Shown here: positions 44,241-53,311 of the stretch, in pieces
How the letters are laid out: each line of letters starts with the position of its first letter
Position numbering within the stretch: position 1 is the first letter of the stretch
Origin: CAVRRZ01 sp963723745
GTDB taxonomy: Bacteria > Actinomycetota > Actinomycetes > Mycobacteriales > Geodermatophilaceae
Length of the DNA stretch: 64,000 nucleotides
Direction of reading: 5' to 3'
Assembly (NCBI GenBank): GCA_963723745.1
Contig: CAVRRZ010000001.1
Coordinates: 186,001 to 250,000 of the forward strand
Notes under the pieces: generated by a model
Seen by the model: the letters and a program-made list of their open reading frames with translations, nothing else
Told to the model about the DNA's origin: nothing
Database searches by the model: none
Program-made: the position numbers and the translations under genes

Positions 44241-44606
44241 ATGAGCCCCCCGCGCATCCCGACGGACGACGACGCCGCGCAGGCGCTCACCACGCTGCTG
44301 GGCGAGCTCGACTCGTGCATCGACCAGCTCACCCACGCCCGCGACCGCGCGGCCCGCCTGCTGGAGCAGCGGCGTGCCGGGCGACCGTGGACCGAGGTCG
44401 TCACCCAGGAGTCCCGGCCGCTCGTGGTGGAGAGCATCTCGGCCGTGCTGGCTTCCCTGGCGTCGGCCGGGCACGTCTGGCGGCGCGAGCAGGCGCTGGC
44501 GCTGCAGTCGGAGGACGTGAGCATCAACCGGATCGCCGCACTCTTCGGCGTCACCCGGCAGCGGATCTCCGCACTCCTCCGCGAGGCCCACAGGGAGGGC
44601 CGCTAG
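44241..44606 (+). CDS. Small helix-turn-helix protein
   Basis: 121 residues. Helical N-terminal half (AAQALTTLLGELDSCIDQLTHARDRAARLLEQR) and a C-terminal helix-turn-helix, EDVSINRIAALFGVTRQRISALLREAHREG, of the sigma-70 region 4/MerR-like kind. The central WTEVVTQESRPLVVESISAVLASLASAG links them. ATG 44241 follows GGAGG. It could repress its own divergent promoter region and the ATPase gene. Its TAG overlaps the convergent glf stop by two bases. Confidence 0.75.
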   Translation: MSPPRIPTDDDAAQALTTLLGELDSCIDQLTHARDRAARLLEQRRAGRPWTEVVTQESRPLVVESISAVLASLASAGHVWRREQALALQSEDVSINRIAALFGVTRQRISALLREAHREGR

Positions 44607-45790
44607 ACGACCCGGGACCTCCTGAGCCGGGGGGCGAGGACGTTCTCGGCGAAGCTCAGCGCCGAGGCGATGGCCATGTGCATGTCGAGGTACCGGTAGG
44701 TGCCGAGCCGGCCTCCGAAGAAGACGTCCGGCTCGACTGCTGCCCTGCGGCGGTACCGCGTCAGGACGGCGCGATCGGCCGGGGTGTTGACCGGGTAGTA
44801 CGGCTCGTCCCGCGGCTCCGCCCGCCGCGAGTACTCCCGGACGACGACCGTCCGGTCGGTGCGGTACCCCCGCTCAGGATGGAAGTGGCGGAACTCGTGG
44901 ATTCGGGTCCGCGGCACGTCGCTGTCGGCGTAGTTCATCACCGCCGTCCCCTGGAAGTCCCCGATGGGGAGCACCTCCTGCTCGAAGTCCAGCGTCCGCC
45001 AGCCGAGCCGGCCCTCCGCGAAGTCGAAGAAGCGATCGACCGGGCCGGTGTAGACGACCGGCGTACCGGCGGGCACGAGCGCGCGGACGTCGAAGAAGTC
45101 CACCCCCAGCACCACGTCGATCCCGGGGCGATGAGCCATGCGCTCGAGCCAGGCGGCGTAGCCGTCGACCGGGAGACCCTCGTAGTCGTCGGAGAAGTAG
45201 CGGTTGTCGTAGGTGTACCGGACGGGCAGTCGGCTGATGACCTCGGCCGGAAGGTCACGTGGATCCGCCTGCCACTGCTTCTCCGTGTAGCCCCGGATGA
45301 ACGCCTCGTAGAGCGGGCGGCCGATGAGCGAGATCGCCCGATCCTCCAGATTGGTCACCCGTGCGGGGTCGACCTCGGCGGCGTGCTCGCGTACGAGGGC
45401 ACGCGCCTGTTCAGGGCTCAGCTGCCGGCCGAAGTACTGGCACACCGTGGCCAGGTTGATCGGCAGGGGGTAGACCTGGCCCTTGCTCACCGAGTGCACG
45501 CGGTGCTGGTATCCCGTGAAGTCGGTGAACCGGTTGACGTAGTCCCAGACCCGCCGGTTGGAGGTGTGGAACAGGTGGGCGCCGTACCGGTGCACCTCGA
45601 TCCCGGTCTCCGGCTCGATCTCCGACCAGGCGTTTCCGCCGATGTGCTGCCTACGTTCGAGCACGAGCACCCTCCGGCCGCCCGTGGCCGCTGTCCGTTC
45701 CGCCACCGTGAGGCCGAAGAACCCCGACCCGACCACCACCACGTCGGCGGCCCGCAATCGCTCCGCCAGGCCCGGCACCTGCGCGTTCAC
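44603..45790 (-). CDS. glf: UDP-galactopyranose mutase
   Basis: About 395 residues. FAD-binding Rossmann motif VVVGSGFFGLTVAER, then RRVLVLERRQHIGGNAWSE; substrate-site blocks HRYGAHLFHTSNRRVWDYV, HRVHSVSKGQVYPLPINL, FIRGYTEKQWQADPRDL, RYTYDNRYFSDDYEGLPVDGYAAW, and the C-terminal FGGRLGTYRYLDMHMAIASAL. The enzyme converts UDP-galactopyranose to UDP-galactofuranose, a precursor of cell-wall galactan or other galactofuranose glycans. No glycosyltransferase genes are adjacent. GTG 45788-45790 overlaps the stop of a small upstream gene. Confidence 0.95.
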   Translation of the reverse strand: MNAQVPGLAERLRAADVVVVGSGFFGLTVAERTAATGGRRVLVLERRQHIGGNAWSEIEPETGIEVHRYGAHLFHTSNRRVWDYVNRFTDFTGYQHRVHSVSKGQVYPLPINLATVCQYFGRQLSPEQARALVREHAAEVDPARVTNLEDRAISLIGRPLYEAFIRGYTEKQWQADPRDLPAEVISRLPVRYTYDNRYFSDDYEGLPVDGYAAWLERMAHRPGIDVVLGVDFFDVRALVPAGTPVVYTGPVDRFFDFAEGRLGWRTLDFEQEVLPIGDFQGTAVMNYADSDVPRTRIHEFRHFHPERGYRTDRTVVVREYSRRAEPRDEPYYPVNTPADRAVLTRYRRRAAVEPDVFFGGRLGTYRYLDMHMAIASALSFAENVLAPRLRRSRVV

Positions 45791-45948
45791 CGGTCCGGCT
45801 CCACCGCGGTCCGGCAGGGCGCGGGCGTCGCGCACGACGGGCAAGGCCCGTCAACCTTCGCGTAGCGGTGCGCCTGTTCCATGTCCGCTTCCATGTCCGC
45901 TTCCATGTCGAGCGGCGTCCGGCGGACGCGCTCCCGCCAGTCGCTCAT
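45787..45948 (-). CDS. Small protein with MEAD repeats and a CPSC motif, coupled to glf
   Basis: 53 residues: MSDWRERVRRTPLDMEADM, a second EADME unit, then AHRYAKVDGPCPSCATPAPC and a short tail. The four-residue MEAD repeat comes from 12-bp direct repeats at about 45877-45911. The three cysteines (CPSC and C) could bind zinc. The TGA overlaps the glf GTG. Unknown function. Confidence 0.5.
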   Translation of the reverse strand: MSDWRERVRRTPLDMEADMEADMEQAHRYAKVDGPCPSCATPAPCRTAVEPDR

Positions 45949-46221
45949 GCCTGTTCCGGGGTGGCGCGAGCGGACTCTGGCGCGGTGGCGGAATCGGGGA
46001 GTGCCCCCAGCGACGAAGCCAGGACGTCTCTCTCCCGACGCGGCTTCGGGGCCGCGCAGGGCGGTCGCGGACATCGACGTCATCGGTCATCACCGCCAGG
46101 CACGCGGCCGCGAACTGCGGCCGCCGTCGGCGAACCGCCACGTCAGAATAGTCGGCAACCACGTCCGGCACTCGGGTGGAGACCGCAGGCAGACCCGCGG
46201 CCCGATGTCGCCTCGAGGCGG
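45949..46221. other. Intergenic region
   Basis: 273 bp between hrpA and the glf unit. A possible minus-strand -10 (TATTCT) is near 46144-46149. No gene recognised. Confidence 0.4.
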
Positions 46222-49200
46222 TCAGGCGCCGATCTGGTCGATGGCCTTGTAGATGCGCTGCTCCGACACCGGCCGCGGCGTGCCCACGGCCTGCGCGAAC
46301 AGACTGACCCGCAGCTCCTCGATCATCCAACGCACCCGGACGACGGGGTCGTCGGGTCCGCCCGTCGCCGGCACCTGGGCCCGCAGCTGCTCGTACTCGG
46401 CGATCACCGCCGCGACCTGGTCCATCCACAGCGCGTCCCGGACGGCGTTGGCCGGCAGCTTCTCCAGCCGGTGCAGCATGCCCCGCAGGTAGCGGACGAC
46501 GTCCGGCAGCCGCCGTCGCCCGGTCGAGGCGACGAACCCGCGGTGCAGCAGGCCGCCCATCTGCCGGCGCAGGTCGGCGATCGCGGCCTCGGGCACCCGC
46601 CGTCCCGGAGCCGCGCCCAGGGCGATGGCGACCTCGCGGGCCACGGCGAGCACCGCCTCGACCCGGGCGACGGTGTCGCGGGTCAGGCCGGGCAGCTCCG
46701 CGCGGGCGGTGGCGACCAGCGCGGAGAAGGCGGCCTCGTCCCGCGGCGGACCGCCGGCCGCGGCGATCAGCTCGTCGGCCGCGGCGTCCACGCAGTCGTC
46801 GACCAGCGCGGGGATGTCGCCGTCCGGGTTGAACTGCAGCGTGAGCCGGCCGGCCGGCGCCAGGCCCTTGACCACCTGACGGGCCGGGGAACCTGCGGCC
46901 AGCACGAGCAGCCGGCGGGCGCCGCGCCAGGTCAGCCGGCTCGCCTCGGCCTCGGTGGCGACCACCCGGACGCCGACCGTCGTCCCCTCGTCGACCAGGG
47001 CGGGGTAGGCCGTCACCAGGTGGCCGGCCCGCGCCACCTCGACCGTGCCCGGCAGGTCGCCGAGCGTCCAGGAGGTGAGGCCGGTGCGCTCCAGATCCGA
47101 CGCCGCCCGCGCCAGGCCGGCCCGCGCCTGGGGAGCGACCTCGCGGCGCAGCGCATCGAGGTCCTTGCCCGTGGCCAGCGGGCGCCGCTGGTCGTCGAGC
47201 ACACGGAAGGTGGCCCGCAGGTGGCCGGGAACCTGCTGCGGCGCCCACGCGTCCGGCGGGACCACGACACCGGCGGCACGCCGGAGTTCCCGCTCCAGCG
47301 CCGGAAGCAGCGGCTCGCCGGGGTCGATGCGGGGCAGCACCTCGCGGACCCGGTCCGGGATCGGCACCAGGGCGCGGCGCAGCTGCTTGGGCAGCGTCCG
47401 CAGCAGCGCCGTCACCAGCTCCTCGCGCAGGCCCGGCACGGTGAAGGCCAGCGACTCCCCGGACGTCCGCGCGGCGACCCGGTCGAGGACGGCGAGCGGC
47501 ACGTCGACGGTGACGCCGTCCTCGGCCGCGCCCGGGGAGAAGGCGTAGGACAGCGGCAGCGTGAGCCCCTGCGTGAGCGCCACGGCGTCGGGATAGTCCT
47601 CGACCCGCACCTGCCCGGCCGCGGCGGCGTCGGTGAGCATCTCCGGCGGTGAAGGTGAGCAGGTCGGGCGTCTGCCGGCGGGCGGTCTTCCACCAGCGGT
47701 CGAAGTGCCGGGTGGAGACGACGTCGGCCGGGAGGCGGGCGTCGTAGAGCTCGACGAGCGCCTCGTCGTCGACGCGCGATGTCGCGCCTGCGCGCCCGCT
47801 CCTCGAGCGCGGCGACCTGCTCGATCGCCCGCTGGTTGTCGTGCCAGAACCGGTGGTGCGTCGTCCACTCGCCCTGCACCAGGGCGTGCCGGATGAACAG
47901 CTCGCGCGAGACGACCGGGTCGATCGAGCCGTACTGGACGCGCCGGCCGACCACCAGGGGGATGCCGTAGAGCGTGACCCGCTCGGTGGCCACGACCGAG
48001 CCGCGCTTGGCGTCCCACCGCGGCTCGGAGTACTGCCGCTTGACCAGGTGGTCGGCCAGCTTCTCGACCACCTCGGGGTCGATCCGGGCGACGGTGCGGG
48101 CGAACAGCCGGCTGGTCTCGACCAGCTCGGCGGCGACCACCCAGCGCGGCGGCTTCTTCGCCAGCGGGGTGCCCGGTGCGATCACGAACCGGGTGTTGCG
48201 GGCGCCCAGGTACTCCCGGCTCGGGCGGCCCTTATGGCCATGTGCCGTCCCTGCCCTTGACCGGCTCCTGCTGCAGTCCCACGTGGCTGAGCAGGCCGGC
48301 GGTGAGCGCCGCGGAGATGCCCCGCTCGTCGGGCTCGGCAGCGGGCTCGCCCACGGCCATCCCCAGCCGCCGGGCGGTGCCGCGCAGCTGGCCGTGCAGG
48401 TCCTGCCACTCGCGGATGCGCAGGTAGTGCAGGAACTCCCGCTTCACCGTGCGCCGGAACTGGTTGCCCGACAGCGCCGCCTGCTGCTCGCCGAGGTAGC
48501 GCCAGAGGTTGAGCAGGGCGAGGAAGTCGGAGTGCTCGTCGGCGAACCGGGCGTGCAGCTCGTCGGCCGCCTGCTGGTGCTCGGCGGGCCGCTCGCGAGG
48601 GTCCTGGATGGTCAGGCCGGCCGCGATGACCAGCACCTCGTCGAGCACGCCCCGCCGATCGGCCTCGACCACCATGCGCGCCATGCGCGGGTCCAGCGGG
48701 AGCGCAGCCAGCGCTCGGCCGGTTGCGGTCAGCTTCCCGTGCTCGTCGAGGGCGTGCAGCTCCTCCAGCAGCGCCAGCCCGTCGGCGACCGCCCGCCGGT
48801 CGGGTGGATCGACGAACGGGAAGTCCTCGACCGCACCCAGGTCGAGCGCGGCCATCTGCAGCAGCACCGAGGCCAGGTTGGTGCGCAGGATCTCCGGGTC
48901 GGTGAACTCCGGCCGGCCCTCGAAGTCGGCCTCCGTGTAGAGCCGGATCGCGATCCCGGGGCCGAGCCGGCCGCAGCGGCCGGAGCGCTGCCGGGCCGAC
49001 GCCTGGCTGATCGGCTCGATCGGCAGCCGCTGCACCTTCGTGCGATGGCTGTAGCGCGAGATGCGCGCCGTCCCCGGGTCGATGACGTACCGGATGCCCG
49101 GGACGGTCAGCGACGTCTCCGCGACGTTGGTGGACAGCACGATCCGCCGTCCGGTGTGCGGGGCGAAGACCTTGTGCTGGTCGGCGGCCGACAGCCGCGA

Positions 49201-50169
49201 GTAGAGCGGGACGATCTCGGTGAACGGCAGCGCGCGCTCGGCGAGCGCGTCCTGGGCGTCGCGGATCTCCCGCTCCCCGGCCAGGAACACCAGGATGTCG
49301 CCCGGCCCCTCGGCGACGAGCTCGTCGACGGCGTCGACGATCGCCGATACCTGGTCGCGATCGGGATCCGCGTCCGGATCGTCCGGGTCGACGACCGGCC
49401 GGTAGCGCACCTCGACCGGGTACGTGCGGCCGCTGACCTCGACGACCGGCGCGCCGCTGAAGTGGGCAGCCACGCGCTCGACGTCGATCGTGGCGGAGGT
49501 GATGACCAGCTTCAGGTCCGGACGGCGCGGCAGCAGCTGGGCCAGGTAGCCCAGCAGGAAGTCGATGTTGAGGCTCCGCTCGTGCGCCTCGTCGAGGATG
49601 ATCGTGTCGTACTGGCGCAGCATCCGGTCGCGGGCGATCTCGGCCAGCAGCACGCCGTCGGTCATCAGCTTGACCAGGGTGTCGTCGCGCACCTGGTCGG
49701 TGAACCGCATCTTGTAGCCGACCGCCTCGCCCAGCGGGACGTCGAGCTCCTCGGCGATCCGCTCGGCGACGCTGCGGGCGGCGATCCGCCGGGGCTGGGT
49801 GTGCCCGATCCGCCCCCGCACGCCCCGGCCGAGCTCGAGGGCGATCTTCGGCAGCTGGGTGGTCTTGCCGGAGCCGGTCTCGCCGGCGACGACGACGACC
49901 TGGTTGTCCCGCAGGGCGGCGGCGATGTCGTCCCGGCGCGCGCTGACCGGCAGGTCGTCGGGGTAGTTCAGGGTCGGGACGGCGTCCCGGCGGCGGGCGA
50001 TGCGCTCCTCGGCGGTGGCGACGTCGGCGGCGATCCGCTCGCGCTGCCGCGCCCGGGCCTGCGGGTCGCGGGTCTTGCGGAGCCCGTCGAGGCGGCGGCG
50101 CAGCCGGTGCTCGTCCTCGAGGGTGAGCGCGGGCAGCCGCGACCGGAGGTCGTCCTGCGGGTCGGGCAC
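46222..50169 (-). CDS. hrpA: ATP-dependent RNA helicase HrpA, frameshifted
   Basis: About 1315 residues, the usual size. N-terminal helicase core: GETGSGKTTQLPKIALEL (motif I), TQPRRIAARSVAERIAEEL (Ia), ILDEAHERSLNIDFLLGYL (DEAH, II), VITSATIDVERVAAHF (III), VLSTNVAETSLTVPGIRYVID (V) and QRSGRCGRLGPG (VI). Then HA2, the OB-fold domain, and the DUF3418 C-terminal domain ending FAQAVGTPRPVSEQRIYKAI. It remodels RNA or ribosome complexes; in E. coli HrpA rescues collided ribosomes. Slips near 48235, 47775 and 47650. GTG 50167-50169 start; the frame is open to 50310. Confidence 0.93.
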
Positions 50170-50305
50170 GGCCGGTCTCGCGTTCCTCTCTGGCCAGGTG
50201 GGGGCAACGCCCCAGGATCCCACGCCCGGAAGCGGGCTCTGTCGCGAGCGAGCCCGCTCGCTCGCGCCTCGTCGGGACCAGGCTCGGTGATAGATGGGTG
50301 TATCG

Positions 50306-50330
50306 TGCAACTGGTTGCGCCCTGCAACTG
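50306..50330 (+). promoter_or_regulatory. Candidate MarR operator
   Basis: GCAACTGGTTGC (5-bp arms around TG) at 50307-50318 followed by a second TGCAACTG at 50323. It overlaps the likely promoter and start region of the marR-transporter operon, as expected for autorepression. Confidence 0.5.
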
Positions 50331-50354
50331 ATTCCCCGTCCCGCTGGAGTTCCC

Positions 50355-50867
50355 GTGCCCTCCTCTGCCGCCGAACCGGGCCTGCCGGCGGAGCAGCGCA
50401 CCGACGCCGTCGCCGTCCTCGCCGACCAGCTGCCCCGGTTCATCCGTCTGATCCACGCGCTCAAGGCCCAGTACGCCGCGACGTCCGGCCGGGACCAGGC
50501 CGCGCTCGTGCTGCTCTACCCGCTGCACCGCCTCGGCGCCCTCCGGCAGAGCGCACTGGCCGACCTCGTGCACGCCGACCCCTCCACGGTCAGCCGGCAC
50601 GTCACCGTGCTGGCCGACCGCGGGCTGGTCCGCCGGATCGCCGACGAGTCCGACGGCCGGGCCAGCCGCCTGGTCCTCACCGACGACGGCGTCGCGGCGC
50701 TCGACGCGATGCGCGCCGAGCGGGAGGACTACTTCCGCCGGGTCACCGCCGACTGGAGCGAGACCGACCTGGCCACCCTCACCACGCTCTTCGAGCGGCT
50801 GCTCGACGACATCGCCACGACCCTGCCCGGCGAGGCACTCCCCACGGATCGAACGGCAGACCAGTGA
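50355..50867 (+). CDS. MarR-family regulator
   Basis: About 170 residues. The winged helix is ALVLLYPLHRLGALRQSALADLVHADPSTVSRHVTVLADRGLVRRIADESDGRASRLVLTDDG, with recognition helix DPSTVSRHVTVLADRG and wing ESDGRASRL. GTG 50355 follows GGAG; a longer frame starts at 50298. Its TGA overlaps the transporter GTG, so it most likely represses its own operon and is relieved by a drug-like ligand. Confidence 0.9.
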   Translation: MPSSAAEPGLPAEQRTDAVAVLADQLPRFIRLIHALKAQYAATSGRDQAALVLLYPLHRLGALRQSALADLVHADPSTVSRHVTVLADRGLVRRIADESDGRASRLVLTDDGVAALDAMRAEREDYFRRVTADWSETDLATLTTLFERLLDDIATTLPGEALPTDRTADQ

Positions 50868-52654
50868 CCCGCACCAACACCCGCCCCACCGCAGCGGAGC
50901 GGCGCTCGGCGCGCGTCGCCGCGGCCACCCCGCAGGGTGCCGACGGCGGCTTCACCCACCGGCAGATCCTCACGATGCTGGCCGGCCTGATGGTCGGCAT
51001 GTTCCTCGCGGCACTGGACCAGACGGTCGTCTCCACCGCTATCCGCACGATCGCCGACGACCTGCAGGGCTACGACCTGCAGGCGTGGGCGACGACGGCG
51101 TTCCTCATCACCTCGACGATCGCCACGCCGCTCTACGGCAAGCTCTCCGACATGTACGGCCGCCGGCCGTTCTACCTGTTCGCGATCATCGTCTTCGTCG
51201 TCGGCTCGGCGCTGTGCGGCATCGCCTGGTCGATGTACTCGCTGGCCGCCTTCCGGGCGATCCAGGGCATCGGCGCCGGCGGCCTGATGTCCCTGGCGCT
51301 GGCGATCATCGGCGACCTCGTGCCCCCGCGGCAGCGGGCCAAGTACCAGGGCTACTTCATGGCCGTGTTCGCCACGTCGAGCGTGCTGGGCCCGGTCGTC
51401 GGCGGCTTCCTCGCCGGCCAGTCCTCGATGCTGGGCGTGGCCGGCTGGCGGTGGATCTTCTGGATCAACGTGCCGCTGGGCTTCTTGGCCTTCCTCGTGG
51501 TCAGCCGCGTGCTGCACCTGCCGCACGTCCGCCGTGAGCACCGCATCGACTGGCCCGGCGCGCTGGCGCTGATCACCTGCCTGGTGCCGCTGCTGATCGT
51601 CGCCGAGCAGGGGCGCACGTGGGGCTGGACGTCGGCCGGGGCGGTCATCTGCTACGCCATCGGCGCGATCGGCCTGGGCGTGTTCCTCCTCGCCGAGCGG
51701 TCCTACGCCGACGACGCGCTGCTGCCGCTGCGCCTGTTCGGCAACCGCACCTTCGCCGTCGCCGGCGTCGGCAGCATCGTCATGGGTGCCGGCATGTTCG
51801 GCGGGCTGCTGCTCCTGCCGCAGTACCTGCAGATCGTGCAGGGCTCGAGCCCGACGGTCGCCGGCCTGCAGATGATCCCGCTCGTGGCCGGCATCATGGC
51901 CGGCGCGATGGGCTCGGGCATCGGCATCGCGCGCACCGGCCGCTACAAGATCTTCCCGCTGACAGGCATCGTGCTGATGGCGGTCTCGCTGGTCGCGCTG
52001 TCGATGGTGGTCTCGGCCGACGCGAGCGTCTGGAGCCTGGCGCCGTTCATGGTGCTCATGGGCCTGGGTCTCGGCCTCAACATGCAGCCGGTGATCCTCG
52101 CCGTCCAGAACGCCGTCTCGCCACGGGAGATGGGCGTGGCCACCTCGTCGGTCACCTTCTTCCGGCAGATGGGCGGCACGATCGGGACGGCGGCGTTCCT
52201 CTCGGTGCTGTTCACCCGACTGCCCGGCGACATCGAGAACGCGGTGCAGGACGCCGTGGGTGCCGACCCGTCGCTGGCGCCGCGGCTGCAGGAGGCCACC
52301 GGCGGCGGGACCCCGGACCTCTCGGACACCTCGTTCATCCAGGAACTGCCCGACGCGCTGGCCCTGCCGTTCAAGGTCGGCTTCTCGAACACGATCGACC
52401 TGGTGTTCCTCGTCGCCGCGGGCGTCGTGGCGATCGGCTTCGTCGTCCTCTGGTTCCTGCCGGAGCTGCCCCTGCGCAACCAGTCGGGCATCGCGGCGCG
52501 CCAGGACGAGGAGCGACAGCGCGACCCCGGACTGCCCCGTGCGGACGACGAGGCCGAGCAGGCAACCGCGGCCGTCGGCACCTCGGCTCCGACGTCGACC
52601 CCGCCGCCGGCCGGCCGCCCCGGGGACCCCGGCGGAGGCCGACCCGCGAGTTGA
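50864..52654 (+). CDS. DHA2-family (EmrB/QacA) drug exporter
   Basis: 596 residues, 14 predicted spans. First spans: MLAGLMVGMFLAALDQTVVSTAIRTI (motif D1 with Asp), then motif A YGKLSDMYGRRPFY, AIQGIGAGGLMSLALAIIGDLVPPRQRAKYQG, and motif C VLGPVVGGFLAG. It should export hydrophobic drugs using proton motive force. The C-terminal tail of about 80 residues is disordered and Pro/Thr-rich. GTG 50864 overlaps the marR stop. The TGA lies in the first arm of a terminator hairpin. Confidence 0.93.
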   Translation: MTRTNTRPTAAERRSARVAAATPQGADGGFTHRQILTMLAGLMVGMFLAALDQTVVSTAIRTIADDLQGYDLQAWATTAFLITSTIATPLYGKLSDMYGRRPFYLFAIIVFVVGSALCGIAWSMYSLAAFRAIQGIGAGGLMSLALAIIGDLVPPRQRAKYQGYFMAVFATSSVLGPVVGGFLAGQSSMLGVAGWRWIFWINVPLGFLAFLVVSRVLHLPHVRREHRIDWPGALALITCLVPLLIVAEQGRTWGWTSAGAVICYAIGAIGLGVFLLAERSYADDALLPLRLFGNRTFAVAGVGSIVMGAGMFGGLLLLPQYLQIVQGSSPTVAGLQMIPLVAGIMAGAMGSGIGIARTGRYKIFPLTGIVLMAVSLVALSMVVSADASVWSLAPFMVLMGLGLGLNMQPVILAVQNAVSPREMGVATSSVTFFRQMGGTIGTAAFLSVLFTRLPGDIENAVQDAVGADPSLAPRLQEATGGGTPDLSDTSFIQELPDALALPFKVGFSNTIDLVFLVAAGVVAIGFVVLWFLPELPLRNQSGIAARQDEERQRDPGLPRADDEAEQATAAVGTSAPTSTPPPAGRPGDPGGGRPAS

Positions 52655-52722
52655 TCATCGTCCGCGTGCACGCGACACGGGCGGACACGCCGGCAGACCG
52701 GGCATGCCGACGATGATCAACT
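52649..52722. terminator. Long hairpin with GTTGATCATCG arms
   Basis: Perfect 14-bp arms, AGTTGATCATCGTC (52649-52662) and its complement (52709-52722), flank a GC-rich centre. It separates the exporter gene from a convergent small gene; the exporter stop codon is inside the left arm. Confidence 0.8.
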
Positions 52723-52767
52723 TTCGAGGGGCCGGGCGGGGCGTAGCAGGAGCTGTTCGGCCGGGCG

Positions 52768-52932
52768 TCAGGCGGTGGTCACGCCCACCGGGTCGCCGCT
52801 GTGCTGGCGTCCACCCGTGGCGGTGCTGCGCTGCTCGCGCTCGTAACGGGCGGTGGACTGCATGCCCATGGCGACCACCAGGGCCGTGAGCAGCACGAAC
52901 CCGATCAGGGTCAGGGCCGGCCACATCACCAT
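52768..52932 (-). CDS. Small single-span membrane protein
   Basis: 54 residues: MVMWPALTLIGFVLLTALVV then AMGMQSTARYEREQRS and a polar tail with GGRQHSGDPVGVTTA. One membrane helix with a basic cytoplasmic side. ATG 52932 lies after GGGGGA at a suitable distance. It is common for actinobacteria to carry such small proteins; function unknown. Confidence 0.6.
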   Translation of the reverse strand: MVMWPALTLIGFVLLTALVVAMGMQSTARYEREQRSTATGGRQHSGDPVGVTTA

Positions 52933-53247
52933 CGAACGATTCCCCCATTGACTCTCGGCGTGAGGCTGTCCGGCCGCGGGGCCGGGCAACCGCAGTGTTC
53001 GGGGGGTCCATCCCCCGTCGGTCCCGATCTCAATCGTCACGTAGCAACGATCACCTGACCGTGTGTGACCAGCTTCACCATCGGCACCGATCGGGGCCTC
53101 CTTGAGCCTTCGGTCCGATCCCGTACCGATTTTATGACGGCTGCGGCATGAGGTCCGGTGATCCGGGGCACCCAACGGGTTCCCGGCCCCGTCGTTCCCG
53201 GCCCCGCCGCCCACGTCCCCCGCCGCCCACGTCCCTGCCTTCCACGA
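52933..53247. other. Intergenic region between divergent genes
   Basis: About 315 bp before a tandem repeat. Possible promoter-like stretch CCGTACCGATTTTATGAC near 53120-53140 is the only AT-rich spot. No gene recognised. Confidence 0.45.
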
Positions 53248-53300
53248 CCGGCCCGTCCACGTCCGGCCCGTCCCACGTCCGACCCGTCCCACGTCCGACC
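53248..53300 (+). repeat. Tandem 15-16-bp repeats before the yihY-type gene
   Basis: Units CCGGCCCGTCCACGT, CCGGCCCGTCCCACGT, CCGACCCGTCCCACGT and a partial CCGACC. The array ends 11 bp before the ATG and covers the region upstream of the GGAGG site. Confidence 0.85.
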
Positions 53301-53311
53301 GGAGGACATCC

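Noticed and set aside
47974..50331. A 785-codon plus-strand open frame opposite hrpA
   Set aside because: Antisense of a well-defined DEAH helicase; its length is explained by codon bias in GC-rich DNA.
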